This document shows positions 32,928 to 49,500 of a stretch of DNA of 64,000 nt, one piece after another (within the stretch, counting starts at the first letter, position 1; the number at the start of each line of letters is the position of its first letter). The translations under genes were made by a program, and so were the position numbers. Source of the DNA: Lantana camara (lineage: Eukaryota > Streptophyta > Magnoliopsida > Lamiales > Verbenaceae); NCBI GenBank assembly GCA_037501455.1, contig CM074856.1, positions 44,979,001 through 45,043,000 of the forward strand, given 5' to 3'. The notes beneath the pieces are model-generated. The model was not told the origin of the DNA. It worked only from the letters and a program-made list of their open reading frames with translations, and made no database searches.

Positions 32928-33503
32928 GGGTTAATTACACAAACCCCCGTCCTTTGGCCTTAGGGCAGGTTGGCCCCCATCCTTTCATTTTGGACGATTT
33001 GCCCTCTAACCTTTCAAAATTAAATCTTAGGGAATATTTCGTTCATTTTTCTGGGCGTGATTTATAAGGCTAAATTTGTACAAGTCAGATTTCAAACATG
33101 TTGATATTATACATCAAACCGAAGATCTCGACGCAAAGAATAAAACGGTGGTCTCAAAATCAAAATTCGACAACCAATGAATAAAGAAAGATGACGAAAG
33201 ACCGGCGAAGCTTTGCATGCAAATTTCAACGCTTTCGAGGCCAATAGGGTCGAATGGGATACGGATTTTGTTCTGCTTAGGGGAAGGAACACGATGGTAG
33301 TGGTCTTGACTCTTGGGTTTGCGTGACGGAGGAGAAATCAACGGTCAAAGTTCAACTTAATTGGAATATTCCCTGAATATTCTGCCGGAAACGTTGAAAA
33401 TGGGTTAAGTGCAATAATTTTGAGAGGTTAGGGGGCAAATCGTCGAAAATGAAAGGAATGGGGCAATCCTTCCTAAAGGACGGGGAGTTTGTATAATGAA
33501 CCC
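32928..33503. mobile_element. MULE-type MITE, copy 1, with exact 9-bp target duplication
   Basis: The left end GGGTTAATTACACAAAC is inverted at the right (GTTTGTATAATGAACCC), and the inverted similarity runs for about 95 bp. TTAAATTAA flanks both sides (32919-32927 and 33504-33512). Nine bases is the Mutator-type duplication length. The interior is shared with the copy at 40880-41496, including 'atttataaggctaaatttgta' and 'cggtggtctcaaaatcaaaa'. It encodes no transposase. Confidence 0.88.
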
Positions 33504-33512
33504 TTAAATTAA

Positions 33513-34281
33513 ATTAGAAATATAAATAAAAATTCAAATATGAGAAATAATCATTAAATTAACTAATTGCACCATTACATATTTGTTAGATAATATATTC
33601 TCACGAAGTTTAAGGGTAAAGACTAAAGAGTTAGTTATATTGAAATGTATAATAATAGAAACTAAACTATGTCTTAAATTTGTTAAGCCCAAGTGTCAAA
33701 CCACCCTTGCATGGACTGCATGGAGAGGTTACGTGATAGCGTAAATGGTTCCGAAACGACGACGCTTAGCCCCCTGGTGTGCTCGTAATCAAGCCGCCTG
33801 CATTTCTTAGCTTACCAAATTGAATCAACTGATTCATTTCGGTTGCATTCCACAAATTTCTCATTGCTTTCCATTTTCCCTATCCCCTCGATCATCTTTC
33901 TGCACATTCCCCCTTTCACAATTTAACCTAATTTTCCTTCGAATTTCTCGTTCGAATCCTGTTTTTGGCATAAGCTGGGGCGTTTGTAGCGAGTGATTCG
34001 TCCTCCGTTGTTCATTTTTGTTTCACCTTCATATGATCTGGCTCCTGCATTCGGTTTCAAGTTATAGTAACTCCTGGATTGAATCTTTTCTGGGATTTGT
34101 TGGTTGATTATATTCATATCGACGAGATCAGTGTTGTAGGGGCTGATTCGATGGCTTCTTGTTGCTGATCGTGAATCCCAAATCCGATTGCGGCTCATGG
34201 GATCATTTCGTGCGTTTTACTTCTACATTGTTAATTCGATAGGTTTGATGGTTTTCAGATTCAGATTGGATTAAGGCGTTT
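33513..34281 (+). promoter_or_regulatory. Upstream region and 5' leader of the calcium-dependent kinase gene
   Basis: AT-rich sequence to about 33700 is followed by a more balanced, CT-rich stretch (33830-33930, 'cctatcccctcgatcatc') that looks like the start of a transcribed leader. The leader would be roughly 400 bases, running to the ATG at 34282. I see no upstream gene. Confidence 0.45.
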
Positions 34282-36855
<2,574 letters not shown>

Positions 36856-39800
36856 ATCTGGTAAATCAATAAAATTGTCTCATTCAACGTATACTCGTGT
36901 AAATTCCATCACAGGATAAAAAATGTGAGATCGTTCTGTTGTAAAGATTAGCCCGATCTACGGCAGGATAGCGAGGCTTCCTTTTTCTTTTAATTTATTT
37001 TAGTTTGTCCCATTTGTATGATCATCTCGTGTTCATGTTAGGGTTGTTCTTTGTTTTGGAAATTAATTGTTATCAATTTTTTCTGTCTATTTCTCTTGAC
37101 TTGCAATGTGCTACGTTCCATCATTCTAACATTTGTACATAGAGATACATATCTTCATCTACATTCACAAGTTGTATGCTTTCAAATGTATACATATTTC
37201 TCATAACGATTTAAATACAACATAAATACGGTGATACCAATCTCTTTTCAAATTTATCACATAGTAAATATTTAACACGGCATGACACGACCGAATCTAC
37301 ATACACTTGCACGTACTTAACGACGAGGTGTTATAAATGAGGGTCGGTTTCAGCTTTTGATATGATTGCTCCCTCTCTTCTTCATCTCATCTGGATCCAT
37401 GACAATTAATCTTATGGCCACCATTTGTGTACCTTTTTTTTGTTTTTTTCCATGCATTACAAAAACTCATTACTACTCTCACTGTTTTATACAAGTACTA
37501 CCGGACACTTTCCACCTTTTGCTATTATCTTCTTCTTCTTCTTTTTTTCCTGAATAATTCTGACAAATGAGTTGACTTTATTAAGGATATTTCTTCTTCT
37601 TTTTTTTTTTTAAATATTTCTTTAATTATATAAAAAAAAAATGTAAATATAATTCTCGTTTCTAAGTTTTATATGTGTTTTGATTTATCTTTAATTAATT
37701 AATTCTGGGAAATTATTTAAGTGATAAATATTGGTGTTATAAATAAGTACAGTAGTACAGAAAGTATACAAGGAGTACTTGCATGGGACGTAAATCGACT
37801 GGTCCAGGATATATGTACGTGAATTTATATATATAAATCCAATTAATAATCAAAATTGGTGGTGTTATCATTAGTAACTTCTTTTGGTGTTTATTTTTTC
37901 AAATAAATTCAGATAATAGATTTTATTTAGAAAGGAGATTTTCCAAAAAATAATTAAAAAGGAAAAGGTGGTAATAAAGTAAATAATAAATTAAGAAAGC
38001 GTGAATTTAGGATGATAATAATTGTGTAATCATGTGAATGTGGAGTACACGTGGAAGCAGTGAAGAGGTGGTAATAGATTTTAGGCAGCACGTGTGTGGA
38101 CAAGTTGTATCCAGCCACTACCCACCGCCCCCTCACCATCCCCCTTACCTGCCTTGGCCGGCACCGCCACTTTCACACACAAATGACCCTCCTACCCCCA
38201 ACGATAAGAGTATTCGATACGACACGACGAAATAATATTTATATCTCGAATTTTTGAATTTTTATAGTATGTGGTAAAAATATTAGATATTTGGGTTAAT
38301 TAAATTTAATTTTTTTTGAGTTTCGATTATATTATAATTGGACTGTTTTTAGTTATTTTATTATATTTTAATTCCTCCTAAAAATTATAAATTATATCAG
38401 ATAATTTTTTATTTTTTTTTTGTTAAATTTAGAATGACGTTATAGATTTTGGGATTTGAATTTTTCATTCTACTCTTGTCTTAATATTTTATACAAAATT
38501 TACCCTAAATTTAAAGTAAGGGTAAAAAGGAAAATTTAAGTTTCAAAATCTATAACATCGTCTTAAATTTAATAGAAAACAGATTTGATATAATTTATAA
38601 TTTTTAGAACGGATTAAAATATAATAAATGACTAACAAAAGCCCAATTATAATATCTAAAATTTCAAAGGTTGCTAAGTATAATTAACTCTAGATATTTA
38701 GATACTAATAAGGTTGATTTAATTGGTTAATAGGTTCATTTTTCAGGATAATATTTCGAGTTCGAATCCCACTAAATATTTAGATAACTAGTCGATACGG
38801 CAATATAACATCCTATGATTAAGTTATAGATGTGCTCCCTCGAATTAAGGGGTAAAATTAAAACTAAAAATTTTCCAAATCAAAAGGACTACAAACGACA
38901 ATTATGAGAATCCAAATACTACTTATGGATCGATATACAATATTACTTGAAAGTGAGTTTGAAAACACTCGATTATTATTTTTATGCGTGAGCCTTATAA
39001 TTAAAAATAGTTGCAAAACTAATAATAATAATTTATTTATTTATATTCTCCGTTAATGATCAGATACATTTACATGACTTAGATGGTAATAAAATACAAG
39101 CATGTCAATTAAATATATATTATGACAGTAGTAAACTTTTACGGAATAACTTTTCGGTCTGGTGGATATATTCAAATTAAATAACTTTCAATTATATATT
39201 TCTATATTATTCCACTAATTAATTAATTGTATTTTTGTGGTAGGCCCATCAAATTTCCATGTAAAATCATTAAGATGTGAATAAATCATTGGTCGCTCAT
39301 AATTTCGTAATCCAATTGCGAAGATGGACGACTCATGTCGTCCAAGAATTAAACCACCTATCACGAGTTCACGACACGATGACAGGAACATGTCTAATCA
39401 CTCAATAATGTTGCACCCCCAAAATCCCACTTATTAATTAACACCAATTTTATTAATAATTAAGTTAACTTATCTTATCTGATCGAGTCAAATATCGGAT
39501 CAAGGAGTTCGAGTGTCAAGCTAACCAAATCACTTAAAATTTATAGATGGGGATTGGAGGGTTTTTTTTTTTTTTTTTTGTTCACACTTCGATATTCAAG
39601 TTTGTAAGGTTAAGATAAGAGGTCAAATGAGAGTGAAATAAATATAATGATTGAAAATGTTTACCTATCGGTGTATACCCTTGACCAAAATGATGACGTC
39701 GACCCAGGTGCAGGCAACTCAAATTGACAATTGTCCTATTAATAAAGGATGTATATATCTAATACTTGGTCGACCACTTACTCTAGAAATCATGAGTGGT

Positions 39801-40879
39801 CATGTGACGTCCCGAGATTGAAAGTAGGCCGAGGAGCATCGTCAAGTAACCTTCCCTAATTTGTAAGCTAATGGTAGAATTCTTTTTTTAGGTAATGGAA
39901 GTTCTTTACTTGAGCCGTTGAGCGTATACTGAAGGTCGAGACTGGGTGATGAGGGACATTAGATGTGTGTTAATTGTAGAGCATACCACGTTAACGAGTG
40001 GGGTACTGCCATGTCTGTATCTGTAGTTTAATTTCTGTCAAGATTCATTTACATTTAAATGACAATTGTACCCTTGCCCCCACCACAGAATATCCATCAC
40101 ACCCCAAACATTATTTTCGTTAAATCGGCTCCAAAATTTCCAATTCTCACCTAATATGTAAGACTTCTAGACTGTAGTCATATACTCATATCACCTATGT
40201 GTACCCACGGAAGAAATATTCGGATTTATATCTGCATTTTGCTCAGGTATAATTATTATTATTTTTTTTTTTTTGGGTAATGTGGGATAAATCCCCAATT
40301 GAGCATCATATTTTTACTTAACTTTCCATTAAGCAAACTGTCGTATGATTTTCACATAATGTATTACTTAAAATACTTGTCAAAATATGTTGTATAATTT
40401 TCACAAAATATAATACTAAAACGTTCTAATGCTATATTTATATCCTATTTTATGGGGAATTAAGTAAAAATATTTCAAACTGATGTGGAGTTATTTCAAA
40501 CTGTCCCATTTTTTTTCTTGATAATATACTATTTTTCAAAATTATATATATTTTAAACTGATTTATGCTAAATTTGAAATGAAGAAGGTTAACGTAGCAG
40601 AGCTGAACTCTGCCACTAATAATTCGGCAGCTTACATATTAATTGGTCATGGCTGCAAGCCAGTCAACGACAAACTATTATTATTTTTCCTCAAAAAATT
40701 GACAAATGAATCTAAAGTGATAGTTGAGAGGCTCTCTGAACTTGGCGAATTGAACACACAAATTAACCATGGAATTCTCTTCATAATAGATATATATGTA
40801 AGAAGTTCGCATGGATAAAAAGAGTAAGTAAAATTTAAAAAATGTACTAAACCCTAATTTCTCCTCTTATTTTCTTTAT
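36856..40879. other. Long AT-rich intergenic region
   Basis: The first 150-250 bases are likely the kinase 3' UTR. No convincing gene follows over 4 kb. A foldback at 38283-38702 is listed separately. The 79-codon frame at 40579-40818 has no family resemblance. A patch at 38030-38220 is GC-rich and includes 'ccaccgccccctcacc', but has no open frame with recognisable content. Homopolymer T runs are common. Confidence 0.6.
38283..38702. repeat. Foldback repeat (possible MITE) of about 420 bp
   Basis: The two halves are imperfect inverted copies centred near 38490. 'tagatatttgggttaatta' at the left faces 'taattaactctagatattta' at the right. Inside, 'ttatattataattggactg' faces 'agcccaattataatatct' and 'tgacgttatagattttg' faces 'caaaatctataacatcgtc'. 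I could not identify a target duplication. Confidence 0.6.
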
Positions 40880-41496
40880 GGGTTAATTACACAAACCCTC
40901 CATTGTTTGGGCATGAGGGCGGGTTGTCCCCATCCTTTTATTTTGGGTGATTTGCCTCCTAACCTTTCTAAAATGTAACACTTAACCCCTTTCCGGTAGA
41001 ATCTTAGGGAATATTCCGTTCATTTTTTTTTTGGTGTGATTTATAAGGCTAAATTTGTATAAATCAGATTTCAAACGTGCTGATATTATACATCAAATCG
41101 AAGGTCTCGACATAAAGAACGAAACGGTGGTCTCAAAATCAAAATCCGACAACCAACGAATGAGGAATCATTGGTTAAGGATGACGCATGGCCGATTAAG
41201 CTTTGTAGGCAAATTCCGACGCCTCCGATGGCCAATCGAATGGAATATGGATTTTGTTCTTCTTGGAGAGAGGAACACGATGGTAGTGACCTTGATTCTT
41301 GGGTATGCGTGATGGAGAAGAAATCAACGGTCAAAGTTCAACTTGATCGGAATATTCTCGAAAGATTTCACCGAAATTGTCTATAAGTGGTTAAGTGCAA
41401 CCATTTCGAAAGGTTATGGGACAAATCGCCCAAAATGAAAGGATGGGGGACAACTCGCCCTAAGGCCCAAAGGACAGGGGTTTATGTAATTAACCC
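40880..41496. mobile_element. MULE-type MITE, copy 2, with exact 9-bp target duplication
   Basis: Left GGGTTAATTACACAAAC and right 'GTAATTAACCC' are inverted copies, and TTTCTTTAT occurs on both sides (40871-40879 and 41497-41505). The interior matches the 32928-33503 copy, with a longer middle. Two copies with different but exact 9-bp duplications confirm the family boundaries independently. Confidence 0.9.
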
Positions 41497-41505
41497 TTTC
41501 TTTAT

Positions 41506-43567
41506 TTTAAATCCTCTTTTTCAAATAGTTAAACACTTGACAAATATATAATGATATAAATTAAGAACATAAAAAAAGATGATGATGAAATTACATTTTA
41601 GTCCTATAAATCTTATTTGGTATGAGCTAGGTCCATTAATGAAATTTATAAAAGTACACTTATGCCCCTGACTGTTTTATGAGTGTTATATTGAATATAC
41701 CACCAAAATTACAATTTCATCCCTAAAATTTACAAAAATAAACAAAACGATCCCTACAAACTATGAATTTAACAACAAATCAGGGGTAGTTTGGAATGAC
41801 ATAATAGAACCTTGGGGACCACAAACGGTTCTCAAAGTTAGGGACGAAAATATAATTTCTAAAAAATGATGGATTGCGTTGTAATTAGGTCTAAATGCAA
41901 GATAATCAGATATAATTATTTATACATATAATTCGAAAAAAATAGTGATGACGCCAATAATTATGAAATCGTGAGGACAAATGTACATATATATTTACAT
42001 GTTTAAATCGACTAGAAGAAGGTGCAAAATATAGCAAAAAAAAAAAAACGACAGAAGCAAACGAAAAAAGCGAGCATTATCAGAAAATTCGACATCAGAA
42101 AAAGGAGAAAAAAGGCTGTATACGTACTCGATGATTAAGAACGATCCAAAACGGTGCCCTAGCAACGAGGCAACCTGAGACGAAACAAGAGCCTCAAACG
42201 TTAACGTGAAGACGAGATTAATTAGGGCACTCCATTTTTGCATGCATCTTTCCCACACTGTCGCTATTCCACCCATTACTTCTTAAGCCGGCACGCACGT
42301 ACCTAATGAGGTTAACAAACATTTATAACCTAAAGTTGGATAATTATTGAAAAACCATTATTTAATTCTTCATTTCATCGTCATCAGACTTTCTGGGAAA
42401 TATTTAAAGGGTTGAGAGTACGTGTACGGTGGAGAGCCTGGCTGGGCTCATGAACGAGATGAAGATCATGATTCATATTTATTTATTTATTCCTGTTTTT
42501 TGATGAATTAATAATATGGAACAACATTAAATATGAGTTTGCAATTCAAAGCTCGTAATTGACTCTGCATTAAATTAAGCATGCATGCATGCATGGATGG
42601 ACGATTTGGTCTCAAGAGTTGACGATGTAAGTTGTAGGCTTAGTATTTGTCAAAGAAAATTCTTTCACAACATTTAATAATATCTTATGATTCTTTAAGT
42701 TATTTAATATTATATTCAAACTCATTAGATGGAGAGAATATTTTTTGCTTCTCCCTCCCAAGGTTAAAGTTACACATATCATAAGATAGAGAAAACATCG
42801 TTCAATTAGTACAACTTTGAAAACATCCTTTAATTTTAGTTCGATCAGACAAATAGCAAAATTAGGGATAGTATTTCACACTTATGAGTATTGTAAATTT
42901 AAAGAAAAAAAAAAAAACTAATCAAATAATAAGTACAATAATCGATTGGATTTGATCGATCGAGACGGATCTAAATTAGATTTTTCATGAGATAGAAATA
43001 TCTTGCGTGGCATAATTCATCATTAAGTTGTGAAGGATCGAGTAAATAACTTTAACGTGGAGTTCATTTTTTAGAGAACTATATAAAAAGAAAGAAAAAT
43101 GATTAATTAATAAGGCAAGGGCTAGCCTCTCTTAATCACTGGATCCCCACTTGGACCGACAAGCTATGTCAGGCCCAACACTTGGTTCCATCACAACTTT
43201 TTATCCTATCTTTACATTTAATGTCAATTATTATTATTATTATTATTTCAAATTGTGTGGAATTTTGTGGCGTCGTTAATAATCAAAAAGTTTAGGGGTA
43301 CACATGTAACTTTCCTTTTTCAGTTGGCTTGGCCCTTTATAAAAGTCTGCACATTGCATTTATTGCTATAGTCTCTGTATGCATTTTCCCCTTCCAAACC
43401 TCCTCTTCACACTTGTCCATCCCCAGCCTTTTTGGCAAAAATCAGTGGTAAGTAGAAACAACTCTTATTGTATTAATGGTTTGGATTACTGTTTCAAAAA
43501 AAAAAAAAAGGTTTGGATTACCAAACATAGTATAATTTTATAATATGTTAACTGTTGCAGCAACAAA
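41506..43567. other. Intergenic region upstream of ABCG22
   Basis: This is AT-rich sequence without a recognisable gene. A (GCAT)n run occurs at about 42578-42595. The region 43340-43480 looks like the promoter and leader of ABCG22: 'ctttataaaagtctgcac' (TATA-like, about 43334) and then CT-rich sequence. A leader intron from about 43449 (GTAAGT) to 43560 (TTGCAG) directly before the start codon is plausible. Confidence 0.5.
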
Positions 43568-46500
43568 ATGATGGAGAAGTCGACGAACTCAACGAGCAGT
43601 CTGATACGGACTAAATCCGACCAGCTGGTGGAGACAATGGCGGCTGCTTTCGCCGCCATGAAGTCTCCGATGTCATCAATTGATGCCACTGCTGTCCCCT
43701 CCACCGGCAGTGGCGGGGACGGCAGTGGCAGCCTGTCGCGGAAGGCGAGCAGGCGGATGTCGCCGGGGCGAAGCATCGGCGGCAGAAACACGCACATTCG
43801 GAAGTCGAGGAGCGCGCAGATGAAGTTCGACGTGGACGACTTGAACAGCGGCGCGGCCTTGAGCCGGGCTTCCAGCGCCAGCTTGGGGTTCTCCTTCACC
43901 TTCACCGGGTTCACGGTGCCGCCGGACGAGATCGCCGATCTGAAGCCGTTCAGCGACGATGAATTCAACCGTGAGTTCGTTTTCTGCTCCATTAATTTGA
44001 ATAATTACAGCTTCAAATTCCCTCTTCCGTAGGCAACTGATCATCATCATTTACGAATGAAAAAGGAAAAGAATTGAAATTACTCTTGATCATTAATGCG
44101 ATGCTCAACTGTGGTAGTACTTTTGCCTGTGCATTTGTAGTTATGCATGAACGTGAGAGGTACATATCCATTGTTGCTCCAAAAAGACAAAGGAAACACA
44201 TGCATGAATCTGTACGTTAACTTTTCGAGTATATGCCAGAAGCTGAAAATGAAAAGAGAGGAGATAAAATGGTCCACTTAAACTTTTCACAGAAAGTGAA
44301 ACTCTGGTTTTGTCTCACCACAGGATTAAACTTACATGAAAATTGAAGAAATTTATGCTTCACCTATCAAGAAAATGGATAATTCTAGCCCGAGTTTGGT
44401 TCGGCCAAACTGATATAACGGGACGAATGTTTTACATTTGTTGTGTGATTGATGAAAAATACATTTATCATTTTAATTAGTTGAATTCGGTCGAATCGGG
44501 TACGAGTTAGAATTTTTGAAAGAAAAGTTGCTCTTTAATTTATTTTCCCCTATAGAGATGCTTTAAGAGTTTGTAAGATATTTACCTTTCATTAAAAATG
44601 TGATTTGGATGTGTTTATATGAATATAACTTCTAAGATAATAATGGTACTGTCAAGTAATTAGTTCATAATTAATATGCTACTTTTGTAAGGGTCTAGGT
44701 ATGTATATGTGTGCGCGTGTCATTTTGTAATTGCATATATGGAAATTTCAGTTTAAATTTGACTTGATTGAACCTAGTTTTGATCCATTTTCTCTAAATC
44801 TAGCCTCAATAACATTGTACGTGTCAACAAATGAAGTTGTCCCGTTGTTATGGGATACTCTAGCTAGTTTTAGATTTGAATTAATCGAACCCAAGTGATC
44901 ATATGAATAAGTGTATTACATTTGATATTTGATTTGTTATTTTTTTTAAAATTTAAAAATAATAGTATTATAAGTGTAAAACATTTTTCTTTATAACACC
45001 GTATTGATCGAATCAGATTCAAAATAAAATTACCTCTTTGTCACGCTGGTATTGTTGAGTTTGTTCTAGAATTTCATGTAATCACACCCCATCACAAATA
45101 ATTCGGAAAACAAAACAAATAATATTCCTAAAATGGATGACCTTATTATTATATTTTTTTATAATCTATTTTTATGTGTCAAATCGAATGAGAGAATATA
45201 AACGAAGAAAATCCGTCCCATCATGGTCCGTGGATTGCGGCCATAGTCATGGACTCATGTATATATGTTACGGTCAAGGATTAATACTTGTGTTATTTTC
45301 ATTATATATATATATATATAATGAGTTATATACATTATAATTCCTTTGTTAGGAGAAATGGATTAAAAAACTCTGTGTTATAAAAATTAACACAAAAAAT
45401 CTTGTGTTTTCAAAATATTTGTATGGTGAATCCTGAAAATTTTTGGTATTGGACACGTGCTAAAGGCGCGACTAGAACACTAATTTTCTCTATTTATTGG
45501 ATGTGAAATAACTTATTTACCTTTTATATTTTGATATATATCAATTCATCTCTCTCTATATATAACCCTTTTCATACTTGTTTATAGGGTTTTTCATGTA
45601 ATTTTTATTTTGAACAGGGTCTCTGTGCATATAAAAAAATACTTAACATATAATTATTTATAAGGTTTTTCATGGAATTTTATTTTGTACAGAGTCTTGG
45701 TGCATATAAAAAAGAATTGGACAATATAAAGAGATGTGAAATAACGTATATCAAAATATAAAAGGGTAAATTAGTCATTTTACATAAATAAATAGAGAAA
45801 ATTAGTGTTCTAGTCGTGCTTTTAACACTTATTCAAAACCAGAATTTTTTAGAGTTCGCCATGCAAATATTTTGAAAACATAAAATTTTTTATATTCATT
45901 TTTGTAGCATAATTTTTTTTTTTATCCATTTCATCTAACACAGGGATAAAATATGTATAACTCTATATATAATTGGATATAATGGTTTTATCAACTTCTC
46001 CACCAAATGAAATAATGTAAGTGAGAGTCATAGTCTCACAACTGTCGGGAGCCACCTGTCTTTAGTTTGGCCACTACAATTGCATGATTGAGACTGAGTT
46101 TGGTCATAAAAGAGACCCTTTTCGTTGGGACATTGAACTATCAACTGCATACTGTCCCCAAAATATTGGATAAGTGTCGGACCTCACAAATTAATCATTG
46201 CTATAACATAAGGAAAAAGATACGGCGATATGGATACAATACGATACGAATTTTTTTTAAATTTTTTATAAGAAATGTCGAATACAGTATTAGACATGAA
46301 TATCCGATACAAAAATTAAAATTATATTTTAAAAAATGTCTATACACTATAGATAATATGTAAATATAAAGCGAGTGTCGTGGCTATTAAACAAGAGTAT
46401 TACACGTTCACACTGCATCAAAAATGTACTTCTCTGCATATATGATCTTATATAATGCTGTGCTTAATTAATATGTTAGCAGATGAAGATCTTGAGGCAG

Positions 46501-49500
46501 GCAGGATTAACCACAAGAAACTCCACACAGAACCTACATTACCAATTTACCTCAAGGTAACATTACAAAAGTAGCCAACCAAAGTGTACTTATATTAGCT
46601 AGTTTAATCTCCTGTTATCTTAGTTTATAGAGAGAAAAACATATATACGTATATAAACCTGATGTCGAGCCCGTGTCCCCGCGATTGATCTGCTGATACT
46701 GTCTGTTTGGACAGGGAAAGGGATGGAGGTGTTTTTCTAGCTAAGAGATCAATGCAACTCATTGAAAACATGGCTATTTGTGTCAGGTTCAGTCTTGTAC
46801 GGGATTTCATTTTACATGGCATTTTTGTACAAGACTTTTCCTTAAACCAACATTATAAAAATCTTAGGAAGAAACATAGATCACTGTATGTATAATATAT
46901 ATAAATATATATATATCCCTACAATGAGTACTGTAACTAGGGTTTCTTTTCTGCTTTCTGGATTGTTGTGGTCATTGTGCTTGGCTAACGTAGGCAACTT
47001 TAGATATATGGTACCTGGATTTCTAGTTACTTATGAGTTGATTACATTTCTTTTTGTCCTGAATTTGCAGTTCACTGATTTAAGTTACAAGGTGGTTCTG
47101 AAAGGCTTGACATCAACAGTCGAAAAGGAAATTCTAAACGGGATTAGTGGTTGTGTGGATCCTGGAGAAGTTTTGGCCCTGATGGGGCCATCGGGAAGTG
47201 GAAAGACGTCGTTACTGAGTCTACTCGGAGGCCGGGTTAGAGATCGAACTCATGGTGGTTCGATAACCTATAATGATCAACCCTATTCCAAGAACCTGAA
47301 ATGCAGGTAAACATCTTCAGTGGTGTTTTAACAATTTGTAACGATGAATACACTGGTCGAATTACGACGACGTCTCTCTGTTTTTTTCACGCTGGGTTTG
47401 ACATCAATATCTGATCATGTCAGGGGACGTTTCTGTAATTTCGCAAACCTTGTGGGGAGTGTGTGTAATTAGCTAACCTTATGGTAATGATGGATAACAA
47501 TTTTTTACGTGAAATGTTTTCCAGGATTGGATTTGTGACGCAAGACGATGTTCTATTTCCTCATCTTACGGTGAAAGAAACATTAACCTATGCAGCTCGT
47601 CTACGGCTTCCAAAGAGGTTGACGAAAGAGGAAAAGGATCAAAGAGCCATGGATGTTATATACGAGCTTGGACTAGAGAGGTAACAAAGATCTTCAAACA
47701 CATAGATTATTTACGTAAAACTTGAAACTAACGAACGAGAATGGACTCATGTATTTCTCCAGGTGTCAGGACACCATGATTGGCGGCTCCTTTGTTCGTG
47801 GAGTTTCAGGTGGAGAGAGGAAGCGTGTGAGCATTGGAAACGAGATAATCATCAATCCATCACTCCTATTTCTCGATGAACCGACCTCCGGCCTGGATTC
47901 AACCACAGCTTTGAGGATTATAGATACATTGCATGACATAGCTGAGGTAAGGCAATATCATCTGATTACCATAAGGCAGAAGGATGGTAATTGTAATTTC
48001 AATAAAGTTACGGGGTGTTTTTGTAATTTGTAAAACTTCATGGCAGGCTGGAAAAACAGTGATCAGTACAATCCACCAGCCATCAAGTAGACTTTTCCTC
48101 AAGTTTGATAAGCTGATTCTTCTGGGAAAAGGGAATCTGCTTTACTTTGGAAAAGCTTCAGAAGCAATGGTTTATTTCTCATCAATAGGATGCAACCCTC
48201 TTATTGCGATGAACCCATCAGAATTCATGCTCGACCTTGCAAACGGAAACGTAACCGACATTTCTGTCCCATCAGAATTAGAGGACAGAGTGCAGATAGA
48301 AAACTCAGAAGCAGAATCTAAGGGTGGAAAACCAGCTCCGGCGCTCGTGCATGATGTAATATAACTTTTTTTTTTTTATCAAAATAATAAGGAATTTTCT
48401 TGATTTATCAAGAAAAGTTGATACCTTTTGTTCTGTAACATGCTGGTATGTTTGAAAAAGCAGTATCTTGTGGAGGCTTATGATACGAGGGTTGCTGAAA
48501 ACGAGAAAATGAAGCTTATGACACCAATCCCAATTGATGAAGAAATTAAGTCAAAGCTATATTCTGCCAAAAGAGAATGGGGCGCGAGCTGGTGTGAACA
48601 GTACTCGATATTATTTTGTCGAGGGCTTAAAGAACGAAGGCATGATTATTTCAGCTGGTTGAGAATCACTCAAGTTCTTGCTACTGCTACTATATTGGGA
48701 TTGCTTTGGTGGCAGTCTGGTAGCAACAACCCCAACGAACTGCAAGACCAGGTATATATCTAAAAGGGATAATTACACCGGCATACCACGGGAATTGGTC
48801 TAATTACACAAACTTCCCCTTTAGATTCCAGAAATTACTAAAACTTCCCCTAACATATCCTGAGACTTGCCTAATCCATGCAATAGAGTCATGATTTACA
48901 TTTTACAGCCAAATATTGACTAGTAAATGTGAAGGGAAAAACAGGTATTCATAACAATTGAGGAAGACATCATCAAACCATTAGATTCAAAAGTAATATA
49001 AATTCTTTGACAGGGGAAGTTTTTGTAATTTCTCAGATCTAAGGGAAGTTTGTGTAATTAGGTTGAAACTCCGGATATGTCACTGTAATTATCTGTAACT
49101 AAGACGATTAGACATAATTCAACAGAATACTTTCTAGATTTTAATTGAATAAAAACTTACCCCATATTATTGCAGGCGGGGTTATTGTTCTTCATTGCTG
49201 TGTTCTGGGGATTTTTTCCAGTTTTCACTGCAATTTTCACGTTTCCACAAGAAAGAGCAATGTTGAGCAAGGAAAGGGCGGCAGATATGTACAGATTGAG
49301 TGCATATTTTGTGGCCAGAACCACAAGTGATCTTCCACTTGATCTCATACTTCCAGTACTTTTTCTTGTAGTCGTCTACTTTATGGCGGGCATGAGAATG
49401 GAAGCTGGTTCCTTTTTCCTCACCATAGTCACGGTTTTTCTCTGCATTATAGCTGCTCAGGTTCGATCCTTTTCTCCATTTATGCTATTCATTGTAGTAA

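Noticed and set aside
40579..40818. 79-codon frame
   Set aside because: No recognisable motif, in AT-rich spacer. It could be chance.
41995..42276. 93-codon minus-strand frame with a hydrophobic end
   Set aside because: It lies in AT-rich spacer with a T-run derived tail and no domain; no splice partners found.
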